Below are positions 22,719 to 34,600 of a stretch of 64,000 bases of DNA, piece by piece. Location: contig JAHLJT010009436.1 in assembly GCA_031308135.1 (NCBI GenBank), positions 161,546,885 to 161,610,884 of the forward strand. The letters are read 5' to 3'. Every line of letters starts with the position of its first letter. Within the stretch, counting starts at the first letter, position 1. Source of the stretch: Acheta domesticus (lineage: Eukaryota > Arthropoda > Insecta > Orthoptera > Gryllidae). The notes below the pieces were generated by a model. It did no database searches and had not been told where the DNA came from. It saw only the letters and a program-made list of their open reading frames with translations. A program made the position numbers and the translations under genes.

Positions 22719-22890
22719 TGGATGATCTTGGCTCTCCGGGTGACGCCGCGTCCAAGGCTGAGTTGCCGACGTTTCGACCATCTTATCGTGATCTTCCTCA
22801 GGGCTGGTCTGCAGGACAACGATTAGATGGTCGAAACGTCGGCAACTCAGCCTTCGACGCGGCGTCGCCCGGACAGCCAAGATCATCCAC
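22719..22890. mobile_element. Long palindrome, Penelope-like terminal sequence
   Basis: Two arms of about 72 bases (22719-22790 and 22819-22890) are near-perfect reverse complements around a loop of about 28 bases. Arm landmarks are GATGATCTTGGC, GACGCCGCGTC, AAGGCTGAGTTGCCGACG and TTTCGACCATCTTATCG. The phrase GGTCGAAACGTC resembles the ends of Penelope-like retroelements, which often sit as inverted partial copies and carry hammerhead ribozyme cores. The element assignment is by motif only. Confidence 0.55.
22745..22825 (-). ncRNA. Candidate hammerhead-ribozyme-like core
   Basis: On the - strand CTGAGGA (22795-22801) fits the hammerhead CUGANGA box, and GAAACGTC (22768-22775) gives GAAA plus a short stem III and a GUC cleavage site. 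Between them GATC and GGTC can pair as stem II. Outside, GCC/GGC and then GTCC/GGAC can pair as a stem I with an internal loop. Penelope-like elements are known to carry hammerheads with very short stem III that work as dimers. One extra A before stem II and the embedding in a longer palindrome are reasons for doubt. The mirrored arm on the + strand has a damaged box (CTGCAGGA). Confidence 0.35.
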
Positions 22891-24470
22891 TTCTCAGGGC
22901 AGTCACTTTCTGCTGGAGCGGATCCACAGACACGTTTTGGGAGCAGAAATTAAAAATGTTTTGCTCGAATGTGACTTAGTAAAATGTCTTAGACTTAGTA
23001 AAATGTCGCAGGCTACATTCTGCTCATGTCGCGATATCATTTCATTCGTTTTAATGATTATACGAAAATATTTTTGGTGGAAAGTTTCGTCACAAGTTAA
23101 AATTAAGTGACAGAACAACTTTAGGGGGAGAAATTTTCTCATTTCCCTCCCCGTGGATCCGCGTCTTTCTGGAGTGTCAGAAAAGGTCAGGAAACGCCAT
23201 TGATCTGGAAAAGCTAAGGAATTTACAGAGGAATCTGTAAAAGTCAGCGACATTTTTGAGACGGAAAACGAAAAAGCGTATTGTTCCATTAAAACATTAG
23301 TACAGCGTAATGTTTGTCACAGTTTATTATGCAAACACAGTTAATTTATTCTTCACTCAAATCAGAGGTAACAAATTACAATAGTAACGTGTACCTGTGT
23401 TTTGCTCTTATTTAATAGTTTCTTTGAATGAACGTGAAATAGTCTACTAATCTTGTCCGGGGAAAATACATTGAAAAACAAAAACAAAAAAAAATAAAAA
23501 AAAACACGGAAAAATACGTGAAAAATTGGGGAAGTTCGTTCCAGGAAGTGTGACCAACATGTACTTTTCCTACCGCGTTGTTGCGAGTCGTGACTGACAT
23601 CCACGTACTCGCAGTACCTACCGTCAGAGCCTTTTGAGGTCATTTAGGCATACACAGACACGCCTCGCTCGATGAGCCTGCCGTTCGAAGGCTCTAAAAT
23701 ATGTCGTATTTTTTGCAACCTCTTTCATTTCGGTACGACGAGGAACAGTGCTTCGACGACTAACACTACAACCAGGCTCGCAAATGGCGCTTGTTCGTGT
23801 AGAGAGCGCCATGCACGAGCAAACCCCGCACTGGTTGTAAATAAGTCGCTGCCGCATTATTCGCACGATGAAACGGGTGGCGATGGGAACGTAGAGTACT
23901 TTCTACCTTCGCTAGCATGGCTGAGAGCTGGCTTGCTCATGTATAGAGAACGGAGGTATGTCTCCGCTCCGACTTTCGCCTGGAAGTGGTCGGAGGGAAC
24001 CACGGAAAAGACTGCTCATGCCACTCTGTACAACTCGCAACCGGTCGGGGGAGGGGGGGGGCAGTCAGGACAATCCGTCTTTTTAACAGCGGTCGAAAAC
24101 TTACCACCGTCGCGTCGGAACTGGTTCCCAGGCCATCGTGGACTACGAAGCTTCAGTTGCACAGACTCGCATTAACAGCGTTACTAGTCAAAACCACCCC
24201 CTTTTTTTCTTTTCCAAAATATTGTATCCAAGTCGTAGAAGAATTTTGAATTTACCTACTGAGCATTGCGAGTGAATAGGCGTGTGTTCTTATGACACAA
24301 TTTAGCGTTACGTTCTTGCTTGTCACTGGGGCTATTTTATATTTTACACTCACGATAGTTGACCATGGATGTAAACAGCCGCCTAACGTAAAAACCTCCT
24401 CGTGGCAGTCGAGTAATTTGATTCGTTGGGTGTGGTTGGGACCCACTGTGTGTCCCCGGCGGACACGGCG
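22891..24470. other. Unassigned sequence
   Basis: It contains a doubled CTTAGTAAAATGTC (22975-23005) and a stretch (about 23150-23265) with TCTGGAAAAG, GGAATTT and TTTTGAGACGG phrases that recur at 62460-62590. A/T runs cover 23470-23525, and a G run lies near 24052. No gene was recognised. Confidence 0.45.
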
Positions 24471-24671
24471 CCCTGACATCGGGAAGGTCAGCCGCCGCCG
24501 CCGCCGTGCAGCCGCCGGGCCGCCGGGCCGTGCAGCCGGCCTTGCGCACGCCGTTGCCCCGCGCGCGCCATTCACGGCCGCGCGGGAAGTGGCCAGGAGC
24601 AGCAGCAGCAGCAGCAGCAGAGAGGCCCCGCCCACGCGCGGAGGAGCCCCTCGCCCCTCCCCGAAGGAGGA
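24470..24671. other. GC-rich patch with (GCC)n and (AGC)7
   Basis: About 200 bases of high G+C with a GCCGCCGCC run near 24490 and about seven AGC units at 24598-24620. The trinucleotide runs keep several frames open (poly-S, poly-L, poly-A). No protein is supported. Confidence 0.5.
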
Positions 24672-25200
24672 ACCAGGGTGAGGTGGCTCAGGGCATCAAC
24701 CAATGCCACTGCACTCCCTCTGATCGGGAGGTCCTCTCCCGACGGCGCTGTGGCAGGATTTTCGACACTAGCTAGGTCGAATTCAGTCGTTGTCTGGAGG
24801 AGATTCTAGCGGCTGGCTGCTACGATCGGTAGTTTTCCGTGGTTTCTCCCATCAACAACAGGCGAATGCCGGAGCAGTACCCTAACACAAGGGCCACGGA
24901 CTGCGCGCTATCTTTCCTTCCTCCTTCCTTGTCTCATCCTCACCCCTTATTTACACACACACCGACATGCACTTCACATGCCGCGAGACCGGTCGGGAAA
25001 TAAGTGCTTGTTCCGGCTGGGGCGGTGCCCCATTGATGGGAGATATTTGCTGGGGTAAGCCCCACAAGTCGACGGTAGGTTGGCCTCAGATCTCGCCATC
25101 CAGCGGGGAAAGATCACCGCCACATCCCGATGAAAAACGCGCACTACACTTACGGACTAAGACCTTTCGTTTACGCACCCGGAATCACGATAAAAAAAAG
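24672..25200 (+). mobile_element. tRNA-derived SINE, copy 1
   Basis: The A-box-like TGGCTCAGGGC lies at about 24684, in a tRNA-like head. The B box found in copy 2 is deleted here, leaving GGTCCTCTCCCGAC. The body matches 47110-47610 through GGCAGGATTTTCGAC, GTAGTTTTCCGTGGTTTCTC, CAGGCGAATGCCGGAGCA, GGGCCACGGAC, GACCGGTCGGGA and ATCTCGCCATCCAGCGGGGA. It ends in an A-rich ATCACGATAAAAAAA. It is about 530 bp and non-coding, moved by a partner LINE. Open frames inside it are not genes. Confidence 0.85.
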
Positions 25201-25647
25201 CAACCGATTAAAGCGGGACCCATCTCGTTTTCAGCTCCGTGGACAGCGGGTCTATTCCTTTTTTTTTGGGGGTGGGGTCGCTCGGTGGGCGTGGCAGTGC
25301 AAGAGTGTTGCGAGATTGCGGTGGCGGCATCCCCGGGGATTTGAAAAACGTAGAAGTCAAAGCGATGGTAGTCTTTCCCGAAGTCGCAACGCCCTGGGAC
25401 CTGCGTGGCGTACATCCCTATTTCCTCGTGTCCATTATTTTACTATCTTCACTCGTGCCTCTAAGGCCTTTCCAGATATTTGATTTTTTATATTGTTTTG
25501 TCTGGTATTCGCAGAGCTCCCTCTTGAAATGTTTCGAAGCAAGATGAACCATATTTCGGGCATTTGTATTTTTGAAGCCAGCTTTCGTGAAAGAAGTGAT
25601 TTTCTGATCAGAGGCGTAAGTAGGCATTCCCATCCTCCTCCCTGCTC
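25201..25647. other. Unassigned sequence
   Basis: A T run followed by a G-rich stretch at about 25260. Short open frames only, with no recognisable domain. Confidence 0.45.
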
Positions 25648-25991
25648 TCTGAATCAGTGAAATTGTCGCTTATTCAATCAGTGAGAGCCAAAATCACTGA
25701 TACCTTCAGTCGAAATGTGTAGTTTCAGCTGACAATCAGCAAATAAGCGATTCTTCTAGTAATGACCGCCAGCATTTCACTGGTCGTCAGTTGTAAAAGT
25801 GCCGCGCCACCATTGCTCACTGATAGTTCAATCGTTCACGTGCTGCTGTTTTCCGAGATTTTACTGATTCAAACTCAAGTTTCACTGATTCAAAAAGTGG
25901 ACCCGATTTTCACTGATTTGTCAATGGCAGGGTTATAACTGACGCCATCAGTGAATAGTCACTGTCAATCAGTAGTTTTCACTGATTCAGA
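25648..25991. mobile_element. Small element packed with ATCAGT/ACTGAT cores
   Basis: The ends are inverted repeats: TCTGAATCAGTGAAA on the left and TTTTCACTGATTCAGA on the right. Within 344 bases the six-base core ATCAGT or its complement ACTGAT occurs ten times (starts 25653, 25677, 25696, 25819, 25863, 25884, 25912, 25947, 25968, 25981), mostly as AATCAGTGA/TCACTGATT in both orientations. Chance would give well under one. Clusters of short direct and inverted subterminal repeats are typical of transposase-binding ends of some DNA transposons, so a non-autonomous element is likely. No coding capacity. Confidence 0.65.
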
Positions 25992-25997
25992 CTGAGA

Positions 25998-28480
25998 GAG
26001 TGTGTTCAGCGTCGTCGCTCTTGCCTTCGCTCCCGCTGTTTGCTCCATGCACTCTCAGGAGGAGTGCCCTTTAGTGCTGATGCTGATGGGCCCTGAATTA
26101 AGAAACCAAGGACCCTACTCTGCAACATGATTGGGACGAAGCCCACTCGGACTTAGCGCTTGTTTAAGATTCACGTACAACACGCACTTTAATGAGACAT
26201 CTGAAAGGTATTCTTAGGCAAGAAAGTTATTAAATAATGTATATTCAATATAATGTAAAGTAATGCGTTCGATGTGTGACGGTTCTAAATGTAATCGATT
26301 GGCGGTGCACCTTCCAATAGGAATACTTTTACTTATTAGTGCGGGATGTAATTGATTTTCAAGTATCACTCAACGACTGAAAAATATTCTGTTCTTGGCT
26401 AATCAAAATCCACTACCAGTGAAGGCAATTTACTGCTGAAATGAGCATATTTCACCGATTTTGCGGGATTGAAGGATTGAGACCTTCATTTTCTTGCTAT
26501 ATCTTTGATTTTTAGTTGTCAATGTGTTTACTTGTTGTTTAGTGCTTCATTCACTTCGTGTTTCCTCTCGCGTATTACCACCGTATATTTTCACTCGAAG
26601 CTTTGGTTGGCAGCGGACGCACTGTCGAGACTATAAGGATTCGTATTTTAATTAGTCAGTTCTACTGCCTGTCTAAGGATGAACAAAAGATATGAAAGAG
26701 AGATAGGTTCAATCAAATTAAAAACAAATCAATACCCGAATCAAATTAAAATTAACTCATGTTGTATTACATCATCTGTTTTAATATTTGACTAACTGAG
26801 CGTGTGATATTTTCATATTGAAAAAGTTATATTTGTGATCTGTCATTTTAAAATTAAAATAAATCCTAAACGTATCCCAGCTCGTCCATTTTTGGGCATA
26901 GAACATTCTTTACCGTATCTGTCTAGGTGCCACGTTGAGACCATTGCTTCACCATGCAGAAGCTAAAAGAAAACAAAGTCTGAGAAAGAAAAGTCTAATT
27001 TATTTCTAACTCGTATAAACTTTTCTCGTCTTTAACTTTCCAGGTCGAAAAAAATCAGTTGACAACTAAGTATTTCTCGCCCACTGGCTTTCGATCTCGC
27101 ATTCAAATATCTTTCTATTTGACTAGATTTATTTTTATGAGAATACGAGGAACTTTGTTGCCGGTGTAGCGAGATTCTCCAGCCCTTCGGAAGTTTTCAG
27201 TGCAGGGTCAAACTTTCACACGAAGGCAAACTGTTTTCAACGTCTCGCATGTTGTAAGAGAACTCTGTTGAAACAAAGTTTTCTACAATGCAGTGCAGTT
27301 CAGATAATTCAGCAGTACTTCATGCGGAAACACGGAAAATTACTGTCGCTTGAATAGACTAGCTGCTTGTGTTACTTGAATGAAATTAGACTTCAATGCG
27401 TAATTGCAGCGTTCGGTTCCGAAAGTTTATAAAATCACTTCCACTATCAATTGGAATTTTAATTATAGCATTTTTTAAACGGTAAGAATAGCTAGATAAA
27501 ACTGTATTATGTTTATAATATTTGCGAAGTTTATTTTTTATGTAAACCAATTGAAGGTCTTGAGCCCAATATTAAGTACGAAAAAAGTTAACGTACAGTA
27601 CTTTGCGCTCGCAATGAACTTTCCTTCTCACTTCATTGTTTGCATTATCCTCCTCGGAATTCCTCATGGTCATTAGTGATTGTGACTGTTGTTGTGCAAT
27701 TCTCGAGATATCATTAAAAGCTAAGAGGCTGCTTCCTTGTGTCGTATTATGAAATAAGGAATTAAAAGGTGCGGAGGAAAAAGTATATTGCCCATGACGA
27801 CATTCCCTTGAAATACCTTAGGAAAATGTAGAGAAAACGATGAAAATTAGATATGTAATTTCCAAGATACTTTGTTGTCGAAATACGACCCACGTAAGCA
27901 AGAATTTGGAAAAGATGAAATGTTATTCGCTAACGCACCCATTATTGCAAATACCACAATAGAAGCATTTCTTGCTCAAAGAACCAATTTCGAACTCTTG
28001 GGTAGGTTGCTGAACTGCTCAATCACATCCAGATTCTGTCCTGATTGCAAAATTAAAAATAGAGATTCTGTACGAAGAGTACTTATCGTACGTCATATGG
28101 TTGCAGATTGTCTGCGGAAAATAATCGAAATAATCTAAATTTGTAATTTTTTTTCCAAACCATGGCAAAACGCTGAATTGATGTAAAACAGTCATATTAA
28201 TTTATGTGATAATTAGTAGAGAAATTACACAACAAGAAAAGTAGAAATAACACAATAGAAAATAGCGACGGATTTAATTGAACACTAAAGAAAGAGTTGG
28301 AACAAAGATAGTTTTCACTGAAGCGAAATTTTTGATGCACATCAGGACTGTTTTAAAGCAGTGATTGATATGTTGTCAATACTTTCGAGGGAATGCATTT
28401 CAATTATAGATTAGATGATTGACTATTGCATTATTATTAATGCCAGTTGTAGCGCAGCGACAAAGTGTCCTCGTGACGGG
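25998..28480. other. Unassigned AT-rich sequence
   Basis: About 2.5 kb with no recognised exon, RNA gene or repeat. The open frame at 27872-28138 has no domain I know. Confidence 0.5.
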
Positions 28481-28625
28481 CCCATTGAGAGGCGCGTGTG
28501 GGAGCGTGGGCGGGTGCGCAGGGCACCGGCGCCGCTCGATGCGCCGAAGGGCGACGGAGCGGGCGGGGGCGTGGGCGTGGCTGCGGCCGCCAGGTGCGGC
28601 TGCATTTCACCCGCCCGCACGAGAT
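28480..28625. other. Short CpG-rich island
   Basis: About 150 bases of GC-rich, CpG-rich sequence next to the C-rich hexamer repeat. No start site or donor was recognised. Confidence 0.4.
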
Positions 28626-28687
28626 GCTAACTCGATGAGGAGCCCGATCACGGCCAGTATTGATTGGTCGAGATTTCGGCTGGCGGA

Positions 28688-28836
28688 GGAGAGCGCCCGA
28701 GCCCTCGCCCTGGCCCGCGCCCTCGCCCTCGCCCGCGCCCCTCGCCTGACTCTCACCCTGACCCTCGCCCTGGCCCTCACCCTGGCCCTCGCCTTGGCCT
28801 CGCCCTGGCCCTCGCCCTGACCCTCGCCCGCGCTCG
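28688..28836. repeat. C-rich degenerate hexamer repeat (CCCTSG/CCCTSR)n
   Basis: About 25 units of GCCCTC, GCCCTG, ACCCTC and TGGCCC forms. On the - strand it reads as G-rich with many GGG runs. The coding frames through it (PSPSP or GEGQG) reflect the repeat. Confidence 0.85.
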
Positions 28837-28839
28837 CGC

Positions 28840-30521
28840 GGTATGAAGTAATTACACCTTAGTGAAGTACGTTTAAAAAATATGTTATCACGATGTGTCC
28901 TACATTTAAACAAGTATTTTATCATCTATAGAAAACAAACGTAAACTGACAACCTCTTTCGAATCAATGAACGCTCACAAATAAATAGATTCTACGAAAA
29001 GATGAAACGTTTTATAGATAAGTCTCTATTTTAACGAAATATACAAAATATGCCCATATAATTACGCGAATAGGCCCAACAGGTTAAATCGGCCAATATA
29101 CACTAACATCTTTAATCTATAGCATCATATTCCCATACAACCAAATGTCAAGAAATTTTCACTTAGTAGGGACAAACATATGCAAAATCATATAAATCCG
29201 TTCCCTCGTGGTAACTTTGCACTCGACAAGGGTGGGGGCCGAAACACGTAGCGCTGTGTTGAATGCTGGAGCAGAACGGCTTTGAGAACTGCGGGGGAAA
29301 ACAAGTCGGAAGCGATTCTCTGGGCGTGTTCCCAACTACATCGCATCCCATTTCATGGCAGAGATTCAGTGCAAACTCGCTCTGCACTCACAGATCTGCG
29401 TGAGTTGTGTGTGTACAGTCTCTTTAAAATGGTGACAATGCGAAAATCACTGAGCTTGAGGCCAGCATTTAGAGAGTAATCTACGGATCTTTGTAGTGGA
29501 CGAGATGGAAAGTACAGCAGTCGACTACATGAATCTGGAGCTGTTCTATAAGAGAAAGAACGAAGTATTAGCATTTCTTAACGTGTTAAGACTGGGCATT
29601 ATTTGAAGTCGTGCAGTCGCGCAAGTTGTCTAGAATTGTCGAAAAATGCTAGGGAAATTAAATGAATGAAAAGTGTAACTTTTGAACTTTATTTTTTTGT
29701 TGACATTTCGTGAGTGATCCAAGAGTAGATCTTTGTCGCCCTATTGAAATGTTACTGAATATAACTTGTTCGCGTTCTTTCCGGCCGCACCAATTTACTA
29801 TTAAAACGAAATTCTCGAATGTCTCATATGTTGTCCTAGGAAGGGTGAAAGGGACAAGCTGGCTATATAGTTCCCGAACACAATAATTGTGAGTAATGCC
29901 AGCCTTACTCGCATTGATGAGTTAAATGCTCGTCGAAGAGCTCCCCGTTTCACAACAACCACCAAGACTTGGAATGTTTAGTTTTCACAGACTCTTTATT
30001 TGTGTAGTTGCGCACCACGTCTTGGTGCGTGCCCTTTTGCGCCTCCCAGTCGTCGGCTGTTGGCAGAGGTCCCTGCCGACCTGCGCTGCCCGTCTCCCGA
30101 GCTCCGCCCACCTGGAGGTGGCGACGCGATCTGCGCTTAGTGCTTTGGTGCGGCAGGAGACGCAACGCGAAGCAGCGCCTCAATACTTTTCAATACACGA
30201 AGAGCTGGAGATAACGATCTTCCGTCTGCGGACCGAAAAAAGAATACTACGGTATCGTAGCTGGAATCGAAAAAAGAATACTACCGTAAAAATATATATT
30301 TGCTGTAATTTTTTACTTAATATATATAGTAATGTAATATATTCTCTAGTTATAACAAGAACATGTTTGCGGATTTTAATTATGTACAATAAATTTCAAT
30401 TATTTGGAAAGGTCTCATGACTTTTTTAATAATCAACGTACATCTTTCTATATTTTAAATCGTGCACCGATACATTTCGATACTTGAGTTTTCGGATCAA
30501 ACGAGGTATCATTTATTCTCA
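28840..30521. other. Unassigned AT-rich sequence
   Basis: A small GC patch covers about 30040-30180. The phrase CGAAAAAAGAATACTAC is doubled at 30234 and 30268. No gene was recognised. Confidence 0.45.
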
Positions 30522-30652
30522 TTAGGAGTTTTGCCAACTCGAACGGTAACAATACGATCTTCTACTCATGCGCAGTTCAGTTCGCGTCACTCAGTACATG
30601 CGATGCGCAGAAGATGGATATGCTAACGTTGGATGTAGCAAAAACTCCCTAA
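30522..30652. mobile_element. MITE, GGGAGTTTTTGCC family, copy 1
   Basis: About 131 bp. The left end ATTAGGAGTTTTGCCAACTC is the imperfect complement of the right end TAGCAAAAACTCCCTAAT. Next inside are CGAACGGTAAC and ACGATCTTCT on the left, like the copy at 63118-63268. Non-coding. Confidence 0.7.
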
Positions 30653-30721
30653 TGTAATTCGATAATAGCGAAGCGTCGACCACGGAATGGAATCTGATAT
30701 CGCAACGTGCCCAGCGCTCGT

Positions 30722-31615
30722 ACCGTGCCGTCCGCGCCGTTCGCGCCGTCCACGCCGTCGCGCCCCCGCCCGCCTCCCGCCGCCGCCCTCCCCGCCGCCC
30801 TCCCGCGCCCTCCCCGCGCCCTCCCCGCGCCTCCCCGACCGCCTCCCCGCCGCCCTCCCGCGCCCTCCGCGCCGCCCTCCGCCCGCCCGCCCGTCCGCCC
30901 GCCGTCCGCCCCGCCCGCCCGACCCCCGCCCGTCCGCCCGCCCGCCCGTCCGCCCCGCCCGCCCCGTCCGCCCCGGCCCGCCCGTCCGCCCCGCCCGCCC
31001 GTCCGCCCGCCCGCCCGTCCGCCCCGCCCGCCCGTCCGCCCCGCCCGCCCGTCCGCCCCGCCCGCCCGTCGCCCCGCCCGCCCGTCCGCCCCGCCCGCCC
31101 GTCCGCCCGCCCGTCCGCCCCGCCCGCCCGCCCGCCCGTCCGCCCCGCCCGCCCGTCCGCCCCGCCCGCCCGTCCGCCCCGCCCGCCCGTCCGCCCGCCC
31201 GCCCGTCCGCCCCGCCCGCCCGTCCGCCCCGCCCGCCCGCCCGCCCGCCCGCCCGTCCGCCCCGCCGACCCGTCCGCCCCCGCCCGCCCGTCCGCCCCGC
31301 CCGCCCGTCCGCCCCGCCCGCCCGTCCGCCCCCGCCCCGCCCGTCCGCCCGCCCGCCCGTCCGCCCCGCCCGTCCGCCCCCGCCCGTCCGCCCCGCCCCA
31401 TCGCCCCGCCCCGTCCGCCCCGCCCGTCCGCCCCCGCCCGTCCGTCCGCCCCGCCCGCCCGTCCGCCCCCGCCCGTCCGCCCCGCCCGTCCGCCCCCGCC
31501 CCGCCGTCCGCCCCGCCCGCCCGTCCGCCCCGCCCGTCCGCCCCGCCCGTCCGCCCCGCCCTCGCCCCGCCCGTCCGCCCCCGCCCGTCCGCCCCGCCCG
31601 TCCGTCCCGCCCGCT
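30722..31615. repeat. Almost pure G+C minisatellite, CCGCCCGTCCG units
   Basis: About 0.9 kb of CCGCCCGCCCGTCCGCC-type units, nearly all C on the + strand with G and T at fixed places. On the - strand it is GGGCGGGCGGACGGGG with many closely spaced GGG and GGGG runs, which could form G-quadruplexes. Long open frames (PVRPARPSA on +, GRAGRTGG on -) are repeat artefacts. The true length is uncertain, since such arrays often assemble badly. Confidence 0.95.
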
Positions 31616-31619
31616 CCTT

Positions 31620-34600
31620 CGCTTCATTTGCTCGCCTCGGCCAAGTGCGCGGGAATAATCCGTGGAATGAAAAGCGGCACCTTGCCTTAATGAAGGCGCG
31701 AGGCAGGAAGCACTGGAGTGGGAAGAAAGAAAATTAAATTAGACGCTAATTAGAGGAAATGATTCTTCAAGAGGCGATTGTCGCTGCGAAAGAAAGACGA
31801 TCGGCACTAGACCGCATGGTTGCGATAAGATTGCGAGTTGCGGACGATGACTAATTCGTACATCTGTGACACTGTTGCCAACATTATGAGGAAATGTTCA
31901 TATACTCCGTCAAGAACATTTAGCTCTTCAGCTGCATCACTATTACTCTTCACTTTTTCAGTAGCTGTTCAAACGAAACTCGCTCTAGATTTGGGGAAGG
32001 GCAAGAAAAAAAAGATGCTGTTAATCCGTGCCTCCGATTCGGCCTTGACCTTCCATTCGCTTTTAACCTTCGTCTTTCCAATGAATCTTCAACAATTTTC
32101 TTGTTGTCTTTGTCTCCGCTTTCCTGACTCGACGGACATCATCTGACGTGCTTAAATGACGCTGCTTTTCTCTGAGGGCCTTGAGCTGAATGTTCGGATC
32201 GGAACCACGGCCGCAGCAGTTGCTAGCGATGTCGCATTCTTTGTGCCGATGAGAATGTTTTTGTTGAGTATGTCCTTCCTGCGATTGTCTTGACTAGACT
32301 CTCGCATTGTTATGCCATTCAAGTAAATTCCCAAACCTCTAAGAGATTTGATTTAAGATTCGCCTTTTTGAATTCAAAGTTATTCGACAACTGGTCGAAT
32401 GGATAGTAGAGTTGTGAATAACGTAATTGGTTATGAAGTTTGCGATACATTAACAAGAAATTTTATTTGAAGACATTGTACTAATTTGTCGACACATAAG
32501 TGATTACTAATTTTCTCTAGAAGATTTAGCAATTCAAAGTTTGACTGATGGAAATTTACTTTACCAAAAGTAGTTAGCTGTTAGAAAAGCGCTTAATGAA
32601 AATCGATTTTTTATTAACGCGTCATTTAATTTCTGTGCCTTGTTTTCAATTTGGTTAATGCCATTCATTTTGCTTCTGCTCCATGTGTTCTTGATCGGAA
32701 CGTTCCTATATCCTTTACTGTTTGAAATTTTCGTTCCTTGCAAGGAACACACAACACAAGGAGCACACAATGATCTTGTTGGGAACGTTAAGCAGAGCTT
32801 CGAGGAATTGAAGGAGGATGTGACGCCTTACCTGAGCCAGTCACTCTCCCTCGTGCGTCATCCGCAGCAAAAATGCGCGCCTGTTGCCCAACTATTGTTT
32901 TACCGCGGGAACCAGCGCTCTCATGCGCGCGCATAATACAAGTAAATAATTGTCCTTTGCGCTATTGTGCAGCGACTGTGGAAGTGCGCGTTAGCCGTGG
33001 GTTGGAGTGCAGCCCGCGCACTTAGGCACTAGGCGAAAAGGTGGGAAAAAATCCAGAAAATTGTTAATTCGCTTGCCCGAGGATGGAAACTTCGCAGAAC
33101 AATGAAGATCTAATCACGCATGCCTGTCTTATGTATTTCTAGTGATATGTCAATTTTTTTTAAACCACTGTATCTTGATTCGGGTCCGCAAGTTGTATTG
33201 TCTGTATACGTCTTTCCACAACACTAACTTTATTTGCATGCTAATGTACTGTGTGGGAGACTATTTCAAAATAGTGCACTCAAATGATGATCGAATAGTC
33301 GAATGAATGGTGATCGATTAGTGAATTGAAATGACATGGAGTCAGCTAATTTAGTATCTCCTCGCCGAGTTATAAGACAGATGTGATCAGTGATTTTTGG
33401 CTTACAGATCACAAATATCGCATATTGAAGTTTCTCTCATGCCTTAAAAGATGCCAGGTTTGAGCTAAAAGTTTATGGCGGGGGAGGGGGCATTTGCCCG
33501 CCGTGCAACTCGGGCCTTCTGTCGGGTGGAGGACTGCCAATACACTGGAGTCCAAAAGTGCGTGGTTGCGCAAGAAACGGACGTCGTAGCATCTTTTTCT
33601 GTACATTGTGATGAAGATGCTTTCTAAGAAGGAAGGTTTTGTCAGGTTGTATCAGTTAGAAGAGCTGTGCTGAAATTTAAATGAGATGAAAGCGTTTTTT
33701 CTTTTGGAATTCTCGTTATTAATGTCTTGTACATCTGGAAATCATCTCAGAATTACAAGTAACGGCAATCACACGAAAGAGATTCGCTTCGCCTCCCCCT
33801 TCCCCAAATTAAAAAGTTCCACTCTGTTACCTTTTTTGAAAGTAGTAAGCGATATTATAAACTATTTTCCCAAAATTAAGGACAATAGATTTCTCATTAA
33901 AAACACTTCACATTTTCTTTAAATTTTGGGAAGAAAAATTATAGTGAAAGTGTAATAGACACTAAAAAAAGTCGAGAAGTAAACGTTATAGTTTTATCTG
34001 TTTTTGTTATATCTGTTTAATCTCTATTCTGTAGGTCTCCTTCGATCTTAAAGCTAAATTAATGAAGAATGTATTTAATTTCTGTGCAGTTGTCGTTTTA
34101 CTGTTATTGTCAACTGGACCTACTATAATTGTATTTTTCATATAGAGTTGTTCAATTGGCAACCCTTGGTATGAGAAAACCCTTTCTCTCTTCTTGCATA
34201 CAGAGCTTTTTTAAAAAAAATCTGGTCTTTCATGAATTTTACAGATAATTACAGATAAGAATTAATATTTTTGTACGTTCCTGATTAATAGTTCGAAGTG
34301 ATTTGCGTGATAATTAGGAGTTCGTAATCTGTGTCATATCCTACGTAGTTCTTTTTCACTTCGGAAGAAAAATGTTCGCGTTGAGAGGCAGGTGTAAACG
34401 TTCCCAATGCGACAGGAAACAGAAGGATTCAGAAAGTTTCTGTAAGAGAGGCGCAAATGGTAGAGCAGCGGCTTGAAGGAAGTTTCCAGAACTTCATTTA
34501 CAAGCGCGGAAAGTTTGGGACAGTGTATTTGCGCCGAAGAGAGAGCGACAATATTACTAGGAATGCAATATTTAAACGGAGCAAGGAAATTTTGTATGCA

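Noticed and set aside
30623..31690. Three open frames of 250-334 codons rich in P/R/A or G/R
   Set aside because: They run through an almost pure G+C repeat that contains no stop codons in most frames. No domain and no splice or start context.
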